Positions 8,258 to 15,988 of a stretch of DNA of 26,249 bases are shown piece by piece. Under the pieces are notes generated by a model. That model was not told the DNA's origin. It did no database searches and saw only the letters and a list, made by a program, of their open reading frames with translations. The stretch comes from DATADD01 sp046262355. Its GTDB lineage: Bacteria > Actinomycetota > CADDZG01 > WHSQ01. Position 1 is the stretch's first letter. Each line of letters starts with the position of its first letter. Location: assembly GCA_046262355.1 (NCBI GenBank), contig JBHEMX010000011.1, forward strand, positions 1-26,249, written 5' to 3'. The position numbers were made by a program, and so were the translations under genes.

Positions 8258-8443
8258 ATGAAAAACGCCGGACACGATGTGGGACGGCAGGCGCCGCCCT
8301 CGCATCCGAGGAGGAGGCTCGAGGCCGTGAGGCAGGCCATGCGTCACATCGAGTACGGCTCCGTGCTCATCAAGATCCACCAGGGCGACGTCGTGGGGAT
8401 CGAGACCGCGACGAAGGTCCGTCTGAGAGACGCCCGTACCTAA
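8258..8443 (+). CDS. yezD: YezD-like small protein (DUF2292)
   Basis: The 61-residue protein has the compact DUF2292 core in its second half: AMRHIEYGSVLIKIHQGDVVGIETATKVRL, which matches the family pattern of HIxYGSV followed by IxxGxVVxIExTxKxR(L). The N-terminal 30 residues are polar and variable. ATG 8258 follows GGGAGAG by 7 bases. The biochemical role is unknown; family members often lie by sulfate-assimilation or sulfate-transport genes, and here a broken cysA follows after 40 bases, in agreement with that association. Confidence 0.75.
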   Translation: MKNAGHDVGRQAPPSHPRRRLEAVRQAMRHIEYGSVLIKIHQGDVVGIETATKVRLRDART

Positions 8444-8469
8444 TAGCAGCACCCTGAAGCACCCCTTTG

Positions 8470-9327
8470 GTCGCGGCGCGTTGGATTCGTCTTTCAACAC
8501 TACGCGCTGTTCCGGCATATGAACGGGGGCGAGAACGTCGCCTTCGGACTCTCGGTCCGCAAGGAGGCCAAGGACAAACAGCAGGCGAGGGTGAACGAGC
8601 TCCTCGAGCTGGTACAGCTCGAGGACTTCACCGACCGCCCGATCAACTATCGGGTGGGCAGCGCCAGCGCGTTGCTGTCGCGCGCGCGCTTGCGCCGCGC
8701 CCGAGCGTGCTTCTCTTGGATGAACCCTTCGGAGCTCTCGACGCGCGCGTGCGGCAAGACCTTAGGCGGTGGCTCGACGAGATACACAGAGAGCTCGGCA
8801 TCACGAGCCTTCTGGTGACGCACGATCAGGAGGAGGCGCTGGAGCTGGCTCACCAGATCGTTTTGATGCACCAGGGGCGGGTGGAGCAGATCGGCACTTC
8901 CGAGGAGATCTACAATCAGCCGGCGACACCATTCGTCGCGAGCTTCGTGGGAGCCGCCAACGTCTTGCAGGGCATCGTGATCAACGGTCGCGTCCAGTTC
9001 GGCGAACAGCTGGTGGCTGGAGCAGACCATCTCCCCGACGGCGTTTCCGCTCACGCCTACGTGCGTCCACACGACATCCGCATCGCATCGATACGCTCCA
9101 ACGGCCACTCCTCCTCGGCGATCGTCGAGCGGATGACGAACCTCGGGTGGACCACCAAAGTGAACCTGAGCCTGAGCGACGGTCAGGCCCTGATAGCGCA
9201 GCTCCCCAACGAACACCTAACCGGCATAGACCAAGGCGCACGCGTCTTCGTCGATCTTCACAACGCCAAGGTCTTTGCGCCCCAAGGCGTGGAACGGCAC
9301 CGCTCCGACGAGCTGGCCGCGGTCTAG
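8470..9327 (+). pseudogene. cysA: Remnant of sulfate/thiosulfate importer ATPase CysA
   Basis: This is an ABC ATPase lacking its start. The first recognisable part, RRVGFVFQHYALFRHM (from about 8475), corresponds to the Q-loop region, so about 80 N-terminal residues including Walker A are missing. The frame continues through ENVAFGLSVRKEAKDKQQARVNELLELVQLEDFTDR and then shifts at about 8636-8645. The other frame carries the signature QLSGGQRQRVAVARAL, Walker B VLLLDEPFGALD, the H-loop LLVTHDQEEAL and a TOBE-like tail with YVRPHDIRIA, which is typical of CysA. No permease or binding-protein gene lies between yezD and this remnant, so a deletion has probably removed the rest of the operon. It cannot make a working ATPase. 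Confidence 0.85.
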
Positions 9328-9354
9328 CAAGGCTCGCGCAGGGGACCGTTCCGC

Positions 9355-9987
9355 CTAGCGGCCCTCGAGCGTCGCGGCATGTTCCTCGAGCGCGTCGCGC
9401 AGCGCGCTCTGCACCGTCGACGTCGTGAAGTCACCCCGCGTGCGCTCGATGATCGAGCGGGCCACGTCGGTGACGCGCCGCAGGCCGAACGTGATCCCAT
9501 CCGGATAGTCCATCGAGACGAGCACGTAATACATGTCGTCGATCGCCGCCAGCAGCTCCTCACAACGCTTGAGCTCCCCGCGCCGCATGAGATCGAGGAT
9601 GTGCCGGCGGATCTCGCCGATCGCCTCCGCCATGCCCTTGAGGAAGGCGGCAGGCGGGAGACCGAGCTGGGTCGCGGTGGGGAAGCTCGCATCCGTGACC
9701 AGAGCGAACGTGATGCGCGCCTCGGCCAGCTCCTTCTCCGCGTCGTGCACGAAACCGGCGTAGAGCATGTCCGGATGACCGTCAAGGGCCCGGCGGGCGT
9801 CGTCGACGTGGCCCTGCGCCTCATCGAGCAGTGCTGCCGCGGCCTCGACCTCGTAGCGATGGAGCGCCCGGATCCCGTTACCGCAGGCGCGCACGGCGCT
9901 GCGGCTGCTCGCCAGGCCGCGCTCCCGCGCGCTCAGCTTGGCGTCGAGCGCGTTGCGGAGCTGAGCGGACAGCTCTGAAAGGTCCAT
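9355..9987 (-). CDS. Translin-family protein
   Basis: The 210-residue protein is almost wholly alpha-helical. It matches the translin/TRAX pattern: long N-terminal helices, then TATQLGLPPAAFLKGMAEAIGEIRRHILDLMRRGELKRCEELLAAIDDMYYVL and a C-terminal LRRVTDVARSIIERTRGDFT. Eukaryotic translin binds single-stranded nucleic acid and, with TRAX, forms the C3PO RNase; archaeal and bacterial relatives are poorly studied. The acidic residues (E and D in GMAEAIGEIRR) are compatible with a TRAX-like site, but this is only a suggestion. ATG 9987 is preceded by TAGGGT 8 bases upstream, which suggests leaderless transcription. It lies downstream of the GlpR-like gene in the same direction and converges with the cysA remnant. 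Confidence 0.75.
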   Translation of the reverse strand: MDLSELSAQLRNALDAKLSARERGLASSRSAVRACGNGIRALHRYEVEAAAALLDEAQGHVDDARRALDGHPDMLYAGFVHDAEKELAEARITFALVTDASFPTATQLGLPPAAFLKGMAEAIGEIRRHILDLMRRGELKRCEELLAAIDDMYYVLVSMDYPDGITFGLRRVTDVARSIIERTRGDFTTSTVQSALRDALEEHAATLEGR

Positions 9988-9995
9988 GACGCCTG

Positions 9996-10001
9996 ACCCT
10001 A
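9996..10001 (-). promoter_or_regulatory. Leaderless-type -10 box for the translin gene
   Basis: TAGGGT on the minus strand ends 8 bases before ATG 9987, so transcription would start at or next to the start codon. No Shine-Dalgarno sequence is present. Confidence 0.45.
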
Positions 10002-10032
10002 ACGAAAAGGCGTCGGCCCGGGGGGCGAGTGG

Positions 10033-10512
10033 CTAGGCGCGCCGTTGGGCGAACATGCCGACGCCGTCGGCCGGCGCAGCGTCTCTGCGCTCCGCGAGGG
10101 CTCGCACCTTGCGCGCGCTCTCGTCGCGGCCTCGCCTCACCTCGACGAGGACGGCGACGTAGACGGCGAGCAGCGCATACGTCGACAGGTGAACCTCCCA
10201 CAAGCCGCCACCGCGCACCAGCGCGGCAACGAGGGTCGTCGGTATCGAGAGCGCAAGAGCGACCAGCAGACGGATGCGGCGCCGTTGCGACCTTTCGCGC
10301 GACCGGCGCACCGTGCGGTCGACCGCGCCGGAGGAGCGAGGTGCCACCACCCAGCGCCCGCTCGGCGCGCCGCCGCGCGGAGCCATGAGCTGCATGCGCC
10401 GCCTCCAGCTCTCCGCCGTGAACAGCGGCGTGCTCCTCTTCGCCTTGATGACGGACGGCCAGAAGACCACGAGCCAGGCACCTCCGAGGAAGACGAGGAA
10501 GAAGTCGGTCAT
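10033..10512 (-). CDS. Small membrane protein, GlpR/SepX-like candidate
   Basis: The 159-residue protein has one N-terminal membrane segment (about 4-20, FFLVFLGGAWLVVFWP), a basic cytoplasmic-type stretch (21-80, with many Arg), two further membrane segments (about 80-99 and 104-123) and a charged tail. This layout, and the opening G(A)W followed by a hydrophobic run, a Pro and a basic segment, resemble actinobacterial GlpR/SepX proteins, the membrane partners of the gephyrin-like Glp in cell division. The glp/moeA and galU genes lie 3-5 kb away, as in actinobacterial gene neighbourhoods. The match is by architecture and context only, so the name is withheld. ATG 10512 follows TAGCGT by 8 bases, which suggests a leaderless transcript. 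Confidence 0.6.
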   Translation of the reverse strand: MTDFFLVFLGGAWLVVFWPSVIKAKRSTPLFTAESWRRRMQLMAPRGGAPSGRWVVAPRSSGAVDRTVRRSRERSQRRRIRLLVALALSIPTTLVAALVRGGGLWEVHLSTYALLAVYVAVLVEVRRGRDESARKVRALAERRDAAPADGVGMFAQRRA

Positions 10513-10520
10513 CGAGGCTC

Positions 10521-10526
10521 ACGCTA
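10521..10526 (-). promoter_or_regulatory. Leaderless-type -10 box for the GlpR-like gene
   Basis: TAGCGT on the minus strand ends 8 bases before ATG 10512. It is divergent from the pepA promoter candidate 64 bases away. Confidence 0.45.
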
Positions 10527-10589
10527 AACCCGGGCATCGCGCGCTCTGCGGATTTCGAGCCCTGCCGGGAAGTATGAGCCGGGAGGGGG

Positions 10590-10595
10590 TATATA
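10590..10595 (+). promoter_or_regulatory. Candidate -10 box of pepA
   Basis: TATATA at 10590-10595 would start transcription near 10602, leaving a leader of about 20 bases that contains the ribosome binding site AAGGAGAG (10611-10618). No clear -35 hexamer is seen. Confidence 0.4.
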
Positions 10596-10621
10596 GAGGC
10601 ATCCGAGGACAAGGAGAGACG

Positions 10622-12094
10622 TTGCCGCCCGAGGTCGTGCGCTCCGCAGAAGCGCCCACGCGCGTGACCTGCGATGTGCTCCTCGTCGGTGCGGTCGCAG
10701 CGGACGACGGCATCTCACTCGTGGGACGGGCCGGCGAGGTCGACGACGCCCTCGAGGGCTACCTCACCGAGTACCTCGGGTCGATCGGCTGGCGCGCCAA
10801 GCCGGGAGATGTCGAGGTAGTCGCCACGGCGCGCCGCATGTCCTGCAAGGCCGTGGCGGTGGTCGGCCTCGGTCGCTCCGAGCGCGTCGATGGGGCGGAG
10901 CTGCGCAAGGGCGCCGGAGGAGCGGCGCGCCGCCTCGCCGAGCGCCGGGTCGTGGCATCGCTCTTGCACGAGGCGCTCGACGGCGACGCGGGCGTGACCG
11001 CGGTCGTCGAGGGGATGCTGCTCGGCCTCTACCGCTTCACGCCCTACCGGTCGGACGGCAAGGGGGCCAAGACCGAAACGATCCTGCTGCTCGGCGACGC
11101 GGGCGACGACGCCATCGAGCGCTCGAAGGTGATCGCCGAGGCAGTGACGCTCGCGCGCGACCTCACGAACGAACCCGCCTCGACGCTCGGTCCGGACGCT
11201 CTGGCGCGCCGGGCTCAGGAGGTTGCCGACGTCGGGGGCCTGACCTGTACGGTTTGGGACGAGAGAACCCTCGAGGAAGAGCGGGTCGGGGGGCTCCTCG
11301 CGGTCGGACGGGGATCGGCGCGCCCCCCGCGCCTCATCCAGCTCCACCACGCGCCCGAGGGCGCGACGACCAAGGTCGTCCTGGTGGGCAAAGGCATCAC
11401 CTTCGACTCCGGCGGACTGTCGATCAAGGACGCCAAATCGATGGAGACGATGAAGACCGACATGGCCGGTGCGGCCGCGATCATCGCGACCATGGGCGCG
11501 CTCGTGCGTCTCGGTGTCGGCGCCCAGGTGTCCGCCCTCGTGCCGTCGTGCGACAACATGATTGGAGGCGGCGCCCTCAAGCCCGGCGACGTCATCAAGC
11601 ATCGGGGCGGACGCACCACCGAGGTGAACAACACCGATGCCGAGGGTCGTCTCGTGCTGAGCGATGCGCTCACGCTTGCGAGCGAGCAGCATCCCGATGC
11701 GATCGTCGACGCCGCGACGCTCACCGGTGGAGTGATGGTCGCGCTCGGCCGCAGGTCGACCGGCTTGTTCAGCAACGACGACGGACTCGCCGATGCCCTC
11801 CAGCGCGCCGCCGGCGCGGCCGGGGAGCGCATGTGGCGGCTGCCGCTGTACGACGACCTCCGCAGCGAGCTCGAGTCCGAGGTCGCCGACCTCAAGAACT
11901 CGGGCGGCCGCTACGGCTCGGCGATCATCGCAGCGGTCTTCCTCAAGGACTTCGTGGGTGAGGGCATCCCGTGGGCGCATCTGGATATCGCCGGAACCGC
12001 GCGTTCGGAGAGCGACTCCGGTGAGCTTTCCAAGGGCGGCACCGGGGTTGGGGTGCGCACGCTCATCGAGTGGCTCGAGAGCAGAGACCGATGA
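10622..12094 (+). CDS. pepA: Leucyl aminopeptidase (peptidase family M17)
   Basis: The protein has 490 residues, typical for the family. The TTG start at 10622 is chosen because AAGGAGAG (10611-10618) lies just upstream; the frame stays open 5' but overlaps the divergent gene. Residues 1-170 form the variable N-terminal domain. The catalytic domain has the metal- and substrate-binding GKGITFDSGGLSIKD (Lys257, Asp262), TMKTDMAGAAA (Asp280) and the family signature NTDAEGRL (Asp339, Glu341, Arg343). The enzyme removes N-terminal residues from peptides in the cytoplasm using two metal ions; some homologues also bind DNA. The stop overlaps the next gene start (ATGA), so they form a coupled pair. 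Confidence 0.95.
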   Translation: MPPEVVRSAEAPTRVTCDVLLVGAVAADDGISLVGRAGEVDDALEGYLTEYLGSIGWRAKPGDVEVVATARRMSCKAVAVVGLGRSERVDGAELRKGAGGAARRLAERRVVASLLHEALDGDAGVTAVVEGMLLGLYRFTPYRSDGKGAKTETILLLGDAGDDAIERSKVIAEAVTLARDLTNEPASTLGPDALARRAQEVADVGGLTCTVWDERTLEEERVGGLLAVGRGSARPPRLIQLHHAPEGATTKVVLVGKGITFDSGGLSIKDAKSMETMKTDMAGAAAIIATMGALVRLGVGAQVSALVPSCDNMIGGGALKPGDVIKHRGGRTTEVNNTDAEGRLVLSDALTLASEQHPDAIVDAATLTGGVMVALGRRSTGLFSNDDGLADALQRAAGAAGERMWRLPLYDDLRSELESEVADLKNSGGRYGSAIIAAVFLKDFVGEGIPWAHLDIAGTARSESDSGELSKGGTGVGVRTLIEWLESRDR

Positions 12095-12432
12095 GCCGGT
12101 CGCCGGGACGGCCGCGACGCGACCCCGCCGAAGTGGTGCCGCTGAAGAGCGATCTCGCTCAGGAGGTCGCCCGCCCAACCCTTTCCCGGCCCGGACGCCT
12201 TCACGGCCTCGCCACGATGGGGATGACCGCGTGCGCGCTGCTCGGCACCCTTGCAACGCTTGCATTCATCACGGTCGGATGGCCCGGCCAGACGGGCCGC
12301 ACGGTGATCGCCGTCGTCATCGGCTCTGCGATCGGTTTCATGGCCTGCGCTTCGGCCGCAGTTTTCTCCGCGGCACGCGACACGTATCCGCACAGGCAGC
12401 GCGACGGCGATGGGGAGGGCCCCAACCCGTAG
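12091..12432 (+). CDS. Hypothetical two-segment membrane protein
   Basis: The 113-residue product starts at ATG 12091, overlapping the pepA stop (ATGA), so it is probably co-translated with pepA. Residues 1-40 are polar and basic. Two hydrophobic segments (about 43-65 and 71-92) are joined by a short GQTGR loop, and the tail is polar and rich in Arg, Asp and Gly. I recognise no family. The coupling to pepA says only that the two are expressed together. Confidence 0.7.
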   Translation: MSRSPGRPRRDPAEVVPLKSDLAQEVARPTLSRPGRLHGLATMGMTACALLGTLATLAFITVGWPGQTGRTVIAVVIGSAIGFMACASAAVFSAARDTYPHRQRDGDGEGPNP

Positions 12433-12435
12433 ACT
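12430..12435 (+). promoter_or_regulatory. Leaderless-type -10 box for the gene at 12443
   Basis: TAGACT ends 7 bases before ATG 12443; its TAG is also the stop codon of the preceding gene. No ribosome binding site is seen before ATG 12443. Confidence 0.35.
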
Positions 12436-12442
12436 GCGCGCC

Positions 12443-12643
12443 ATGGAGATCGAGGGGCATCCCACGCTGGACCTGCTCGAGGAGCTCGAAAGGCGCGGTG
12501 CGCTGAGGCTCGACGGAACCACCTCAGGACCACACGAGGCAAGCGTGCGCTTCCTCAGCGAGCGACTCGGCGACAAGCCGGGACTGTGGCTCTTCCTCCC
12601 CCATGAGGCGTTCGAGACCGGGTTCGACGAACCTCTCGCATAG
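12443..12643 (+). CDS. Small hypothetical protein
   Basis: The 66-residue acidic protein begins MEIEGHPTLDLLEELERRGALRLDG and continues with a second part FLSERLGDKPGLWLFLPHEAF. It has no membrane segment or Cys, and no family is recognised. The ATG at 12443 fits a TANNNT box 7 bases upstream. Codon choice resembles that of neighbouring genes, with strong G/C at third positions, and it begins 10 bases after the previous stop, so I take it as real. It converges with the DUF192 gene. Confidence 0.6.
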   Translation: MEIEGHPTLDLLEELERRGALRLDGTTSGPHEASVRFLSERLGDKPGLWLFLPHEAFETGFDEPLA

Positions 12644-12675
12644 AGCATCCGCGCCACTCGCCCGGTCCAACGGTC

Positions 12676-13038
12676 CTATGGGTCGCCGGCCGGGGAGCGC
12701 TCCGCGACGACACGATCACCGCGCCGGACGTCGCCGGGAAGCACTCCGGACGGCAACTCGACTATGAAGCGCGCTCCTCTGACCCAGCGCGACGCGCGCC
12801 ACGGACGGAGGCCGCGCAAGACGTGCAGCACGATCCAATCACGACCGCAGAACAGAACATCGATCGGGTACGCCATCCCCAGCGTGTGGACCTGAGTGCC
12901 CCGCACGATCACGAGGCACTCACCAGGCTCCAGGGGCGCACGTCCGAGCAGGCCCCGGGCGCGCTCGACGGGCGTGCGCGCCCAGCTCACCCGCTCGGCG
13001 AGGATCGGCCCCGACGCCAGAGAGAGCCTGGTTGGCAC
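12676..13038 (-). CDS. DUF192 family protein
   Basis: The 120-residue protein covers the whole DUF192 fold: WARTPVERARGLLGRAPLEPGE, then the signature VHTLGMAYPIDVLFCGRDWIVLHV, LRPWRA and GARFIVELPSGVLPGDVRRGDRV. The function is not established. In this copy there is no signal peptide, so it is probably cytoplasmic. The GTG start at 13038 lies 6 bases after TAACCT on the minus strand, and no Shine-Dalgarno sequence is visible, so the mRNA may be leaderless. It is divergent from the DUF4177 gene. Confidence 0.85.
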   Translation of the reverse strand: MPTRLSLASGPILAERVSWARTPVERARGLLGRAPLEPGECLVIVRGTQVHTLGMAYPIDVLFCGRDWIVLHVLRGLRPWRASRWVRGARFIVELPSGVLPGDVRRGDRVVAERSPAGDP

Positions 13039-13044
13039 GCGGGT

Positions 13045-13050
13045 AGGTTA
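13045..13050 (-). promoter_or_regulatory. Leaderless-type -10 box for the DUF192 gene
   Basis: TAACCT on the minus strand ends 6 bases before GTG 13038. Confidence 0.4.
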
Positions 13051-13103
13051 GGCCGCCCTGCAACCACGAGCTGCGGGACGCTGCGTCCCGGGAGGTGAGC
13101 GCC

Positions 13104-13277
13104 GTGCAGAAATGGGAGTACGCCACCGTGCCGTTGATCTCGCACGCACTTCAGGAGATCTTGAACCAGTGGGGTGAAGAGGGATGGGAGCTCGTGCAGG
13201 TGATCGAGAGCCAGGCCACCGGAACGACCGGCTACCTCAAACGCCCCAAGGCGGGCGAACCGAGCGACACGGAGTAG
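13104..13277 (+). CDS. DUF4177-like small protein
   Basis: The 57-residue protein MQKWEYATVPL...LNQWGEEGWELVQV matches the DUF4177 pattern: a W-E-Y strand, a short helix, and GxEGWELV. The GTG at 13104 is preferred over the one at 13095 because the perfect GGAGGTGA (13091-13098) lies 5 bases before it and overlaps the other. The role is unknown. It converges with moaC. Confidence 0.75.
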   Translation: MQKWEYATVPLISHALQEILNQWGEEGWELVQVIESQATGTTGYLKRPKAGEPSDTE

Positions 13278-13304
13278 AGCCGCCGCTCTCGACCACCGCC
13301 GTCA

Positions 13305-13769
13305 TCAGGGCTCCCGCCGCCACTGCCCGGAGCGTCCCCCGGACTTCCGCAGCAGCTTGATGCTCGTGAGCTCGACGCCGCGCTCGGTGCCCTTGACCAT
13401 GTCGTAGATCGTCAGCGCCGCGACCGCAACCGCCGTCATGGCCTCCATCTCGACGCCGGTGCGCTCGGCCGTGCGGACGCGCGCCGTGATGCCGATGCCG
13501 ATGCCGTCGTCCTCGAAGTCGACCTCGACCGCGCCGATCGAGATCGGATGACAGAGGGGGATCAGCTCGGACGTCTTCTTGGCCGCCATGATCGCCGCGA
13601 TCCTTGCGACCTCGAGCGCGTCTCCTTTGTCGAGCCGCCCGGCGCGCACGAGCGCGCGCGTCTCGGCGCTCATCTTCACAACCCCTCGAGCGACCGCCTC
13701 GCGCGTCGAGATCTCCTTGGCGGTGACGTCCACCATCCTCGCCTCGGCCTCGGGATGATGCGACGTCAC
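13305..13769 (-). CDS. moaC: Cyclic pyranopterin monophosphate synthase MoaC
   Basis: The 154-residue protein has the family landmarks ARMVDVTAKEISTREAVARG, AAKKTSELIPLCHPI (catalytic Lys and His region), MEAMTAVAVAALTIYDMVKG (catalytic Lys in YDMVKG) and the C-terminal IKLLRKSGG. It converts the rearranged GTP intermediate to cyclic pyranopterin monophosphate, the first stage of molybdenum cofactor synthesis, as a cytoplasmic hexamer. The GTG start at 13769 overlaps the moeA stop (GTGA), so the genes are translationally coupled. The partner moaA is not in the window. Confidence 0.95.
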   Translation of the reverse strand: MTSHHPEAEARMVDVTAKEISTREAVARGVVKMSAETRALVRAGRLDKGDALEVARIAAIMAAKKTSELIPLCHPISIGAVEVDFEDDGIGIGITARVRTAERTGVEMEAMTAVAVAALTIYDMVKGTERGVELTSIKLLRKSGGRSGQWRREP

Positions 13770-14989
13770 GCGTCCCCGCCCGGCAGCCGCCATACCTCGA
13801 CGACGACTTCGGCGCCGGCCTCGAGCCTCGTGGCGGCGCGCTCGAAGCGAGCCACCCCGTGGCAATCGATGAGGCTGGTTTGGATGTGGGATCCCTGCGG
13901 ACCCGTCGGCGTGGCGCGCCAACCGCGCTCATCGCCGTTCAGTCGCACGCGCACGAAATGGAGGCGTCCCGGCCCCTTGTCGATCGCCTGGGTGAGCGTC
14001 GCCGCCAGCGTCGGGCGCAGGAGCGAGTGGCAACCCCTCATCTTGCGTATGGCGGGCCTCACGAACTGCTCGAAACAGACATGGCTGGAGACCGGGTTGC
14101 CGGGCAGTCCGAGGAATGGCGTGGGGCCGAGCGTGCCGAGCACGAGCGGCCTGCCGGGCTGCATCGCGACGCGCCACAGATCTATGCCCCCAAGCTCCTC
14201 GACCGCCTCCTTGACGAAGTCGTAGCGACCAACCGCCACGCCCCCCGAGGACACAACGACGTCGGCCAGCTCCGCGGCACGTCGCAAGGCGTCGACGACC
14301 GCCGCTCGCTCGTCGTCGACGCGCGGCAACGGGACGACCTCGGCTCCCGCCTCCTCGACCAGCGCCCTCAGGGCAACAGAATTCGAATCGCGGATCTGAC
14401 CCGGTGCGGGTTCCGCCTCCGGCGCCACGAGCTCGTCCCCCGTAACCAGCACGGCGACCTTGGGACCGCGCCGCACCGGCAGCGGCGACAGACCCACCGA
14501 CGCGAGCAGCGCCAACTCGCCCGGCCCGAGCTCCGTGCCTGCGCGCACGAGCACCGTGCCGGCCTGCACATCTTCGCCCGCGGGCCGGACGTGTCGACCG
14601 GCGGGCGCGGCGCCGCTCACGATCACCCGGCCGTCGCGTTCACTCGTCTCCTCGACCGGGACCACCGCGTCTGCCCCGCGGGCTATCGGCGCGCCGGTCA
14701 TGACCCTCGCCGCGGTCCCGGGAAGAACCTCGAGGTCGCCCGGATCTCCGGCACGCACCTCGCCCACAAGCTCCAGCTCGACCGGCACATCCGGCGACGC
14801 TCTTTCCGCATCCGCGCCTCGAACCGCGTAGCCGTCCATCGCGGAGTTGTCGAAGCGGGGCAGCGGATGCGGCGCGCTGAGATCACGTTCGAGCACGAGA
14901 CCGCGCGCCTCGGACACCGGAACGTTGACCGGTGCCAGGGGCGCGACGGCATCGAGGACCCGGGCGCGCGCCTCGTCGACGCTTAGCAC
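13766..14989 (-). CDS. moeA: Molybdopterin molybdotransferase MoeA / gephyrin-like Glp
   Basis: The 407-residue protein has the four-domain MoeA layout: SVDEARARVLDAV, DNSAMDGYAVRG, the beta-domain with GTAARVMTGAPIARGADAVVPVEE, the MogA-like fold with VAVLVTGDELV and VVSSGGVAVGRYDFVKEAV, LGLPGNPVSSHVCFEQFV, and the C-terminal beta domain. MoeA inserts molybdate into adenylylated molybdopterin. In actinobacteria, the copy next to galU is Glp, which also binds FtsZ and acts in division with the membrane protein GlpR; the neighbours here fit that reading. The GTG start at 14989 lies 4 bases after the galU stop and gives the normal N-terminus; the frame further upstream overlaps galU and looks like noise. 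Coupling to moaC is by GTGA. Confidence 0.92.
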   Translation of the reverse strand: MLSVDEARARVLDAVAPLAPVNVPVSEARGLVLERDLSAPHPLPRFDNSAMDGYAVRGADAERASPDVPVELELVGEVRAGDPGDLEVLPGTAARVMTGAPIARGADAVVPVEETSERDGRVIVSGAAPAGRHVRPAGEDVQAGTVLVRAGTELGPGELALLASVGLSPLPVRRGPKVAVLVTGDELVAPEAEPAPGQIRDSNSVALRALVEEAGAEVVPLPRVDDERAAVVDALRRAAELADVVVSSGGVAVGRYDFVKEAVEELGGIDLWRVAMQPGRPLVLGTLGPTPFLGLPGNPVSSHVCFEQFVRPAIRKMRGCHSLLRPTLAATLTQAIDKGPGRLHFVRVRLNGDERGWRATPTGPQGSHIQTSLIDCHGVARFERAATRLEAGAEVVVEVWRLPGGDA

Positions 14990-14993
14990 GGCA

Positions 14994-15872
14994 TCAGCGC
15001 GCCACGACCTCTGCGAGGAACTCCTTGAAGGGCTTCGCGAGATCCTCTCGGCGCAGCGCGAGCTCAACGCTCGCCTTGAGATAGTCGAGCTTCTTGCCGA
15101 CGTCGAACATCGGCCCGTGGTGCACGTACGCGTACACCTCCTCCTGCGAAGCAAGGATCTTGATCGCGTCCGTCAGCTGGATCTCGCCGCCGACGCCGGG
15201 TGTCGTCTTGTCGAGTGCGTCGAAGATGCCGGGCGTAAAGACATAGCGTCCACGTGACCCAAGAGTCGATGGGGCTTCATCGTCCGGAGGCTTCTCGATC
15301 ATGTCGCGCAGGCGCACGAGATCGTCGTCCACCTTGTCGCCGTCCACGACGCCGTAGGAAGAGATCTCTTCGCGCGGCACGTCCACGACCGCAACGACGC
15401 TCGCGTGCCGTTCCTCGTAGATCTCGATCATGCGCTCGATCAAGAGCGGTTCGTCGCCTTGTGCCTCGGGCACGATCTCGTCGCCGACCAAGACGACGAA
15501 GGGCTGCCCGGCAACGTGATCGCGCGCCACCGAAACAGCGTGTCCGAAGCCGAGCGGCTCCTTCTGCCGGACGAAGTGCACCTCTGCGAGATCCGCGACG
15601 GCTCGGACCTCTTCGAGCTCCTCCTCCTTGCCCGCCCGTTCGAGGTGATACTCGAGCTCGAGCGACCTATCGAAATGGTCCTCGACGGTGATCTTGCCGC
15701 GGCTCGTAACGATCAGGATGTCGGTTAGGCCCGCTCGCACCGCCTCCTCGACGACGTACTGGATCCCGGGCTTGTCGACGACCGGGATCATCTCCTTGGG
15801 CTGCGACTTCGTGGCGGGCAGGAAGCGGGTGCCCAAACCAGCCGCAGGTATCACCGCCTTGCGAACCGTCAT
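14994..15872 (-). CDS. galU: UTP-glucose-1-phosphate uridylyltransferase GalU
   Basis: The protein has 292 residues from ATG 15872, which is chosen because GGAGG lies 5 bases upstream; a TTG 12 bases earlier overlaps that site. It has the nucleotide-binding loop AVIPAAGLGTRFLPATK, PKEMIPVVDKPGIQYVVEEAV, QKEPLGFGHAV, FVVLVGDEIV, SSYGVVDG, TPGVGGEIQLTDAI and the final FDVGKKLDYLKA. It makes UDP-glucose from UTP and glucose-1-phosphate for cell-envelope glycans. It leads the galU-moeA-moaC group; a TANNNT box TACACT (15911-15916, minus) could be its own promoter, 116 bases after the diguanylate cyclase stop. Confidence 0.95.
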   Translation of the reverse strand: MTVRKAVIPAAGLGTRFLPATKSQPKEMIPVVDKPGIQYVVEEAVRAGLTDILIVTSRGKITVEDHFDRSLELEYHLERAGKEEELEEVRAVADLAEVHFVRQKEPLGFGHAVSVARDHVAGQPFVVLVGDEIVPEAQGDEPLLIERMIEIYEERHASVVAVVDVPREEISSYGVVDGDKVDDDLVRLRDMIEKPPDDEAPSTLGSRGRYVFTPGIFDALDKTTPGVGGEIQLTDAIKILASQEEVYAYVHHGPMFDVGKKLDYLKASVELALRREDLAKPFKEFLAEVVAR

Positions 15873-15910
15873 CCAACCCTCCAAGAAAAGCGCGCCGGTG
15901 CCTCGGGGGG

Positions 15911-15916
15911 AGTGTA
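15911..15916 (-). promoter_or_regulatory. Candidate -10 box of galU-moeA-moaC
   Basis: TACACT on the minus strand would start transcription near 15904, about 32 bases before the galU ATG, leaving room for its GGAGG. No strong -35 box is seen. Confidence 0.3.
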
Positions 15917-15988
15917 GTGCGGGCCGAGAGCGGACACGCTCCTGCGGGCGCTGTAGAGATCACCCTCGCATTCGGAGTGACGAGCCCA

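Noticed and set aside
10274..10621. 5' extension of the pepA frame
   Set aside because: It is antisense to the GlpR-like gene; the TTG at 10622 with AAGGAGAG gives the usual length.
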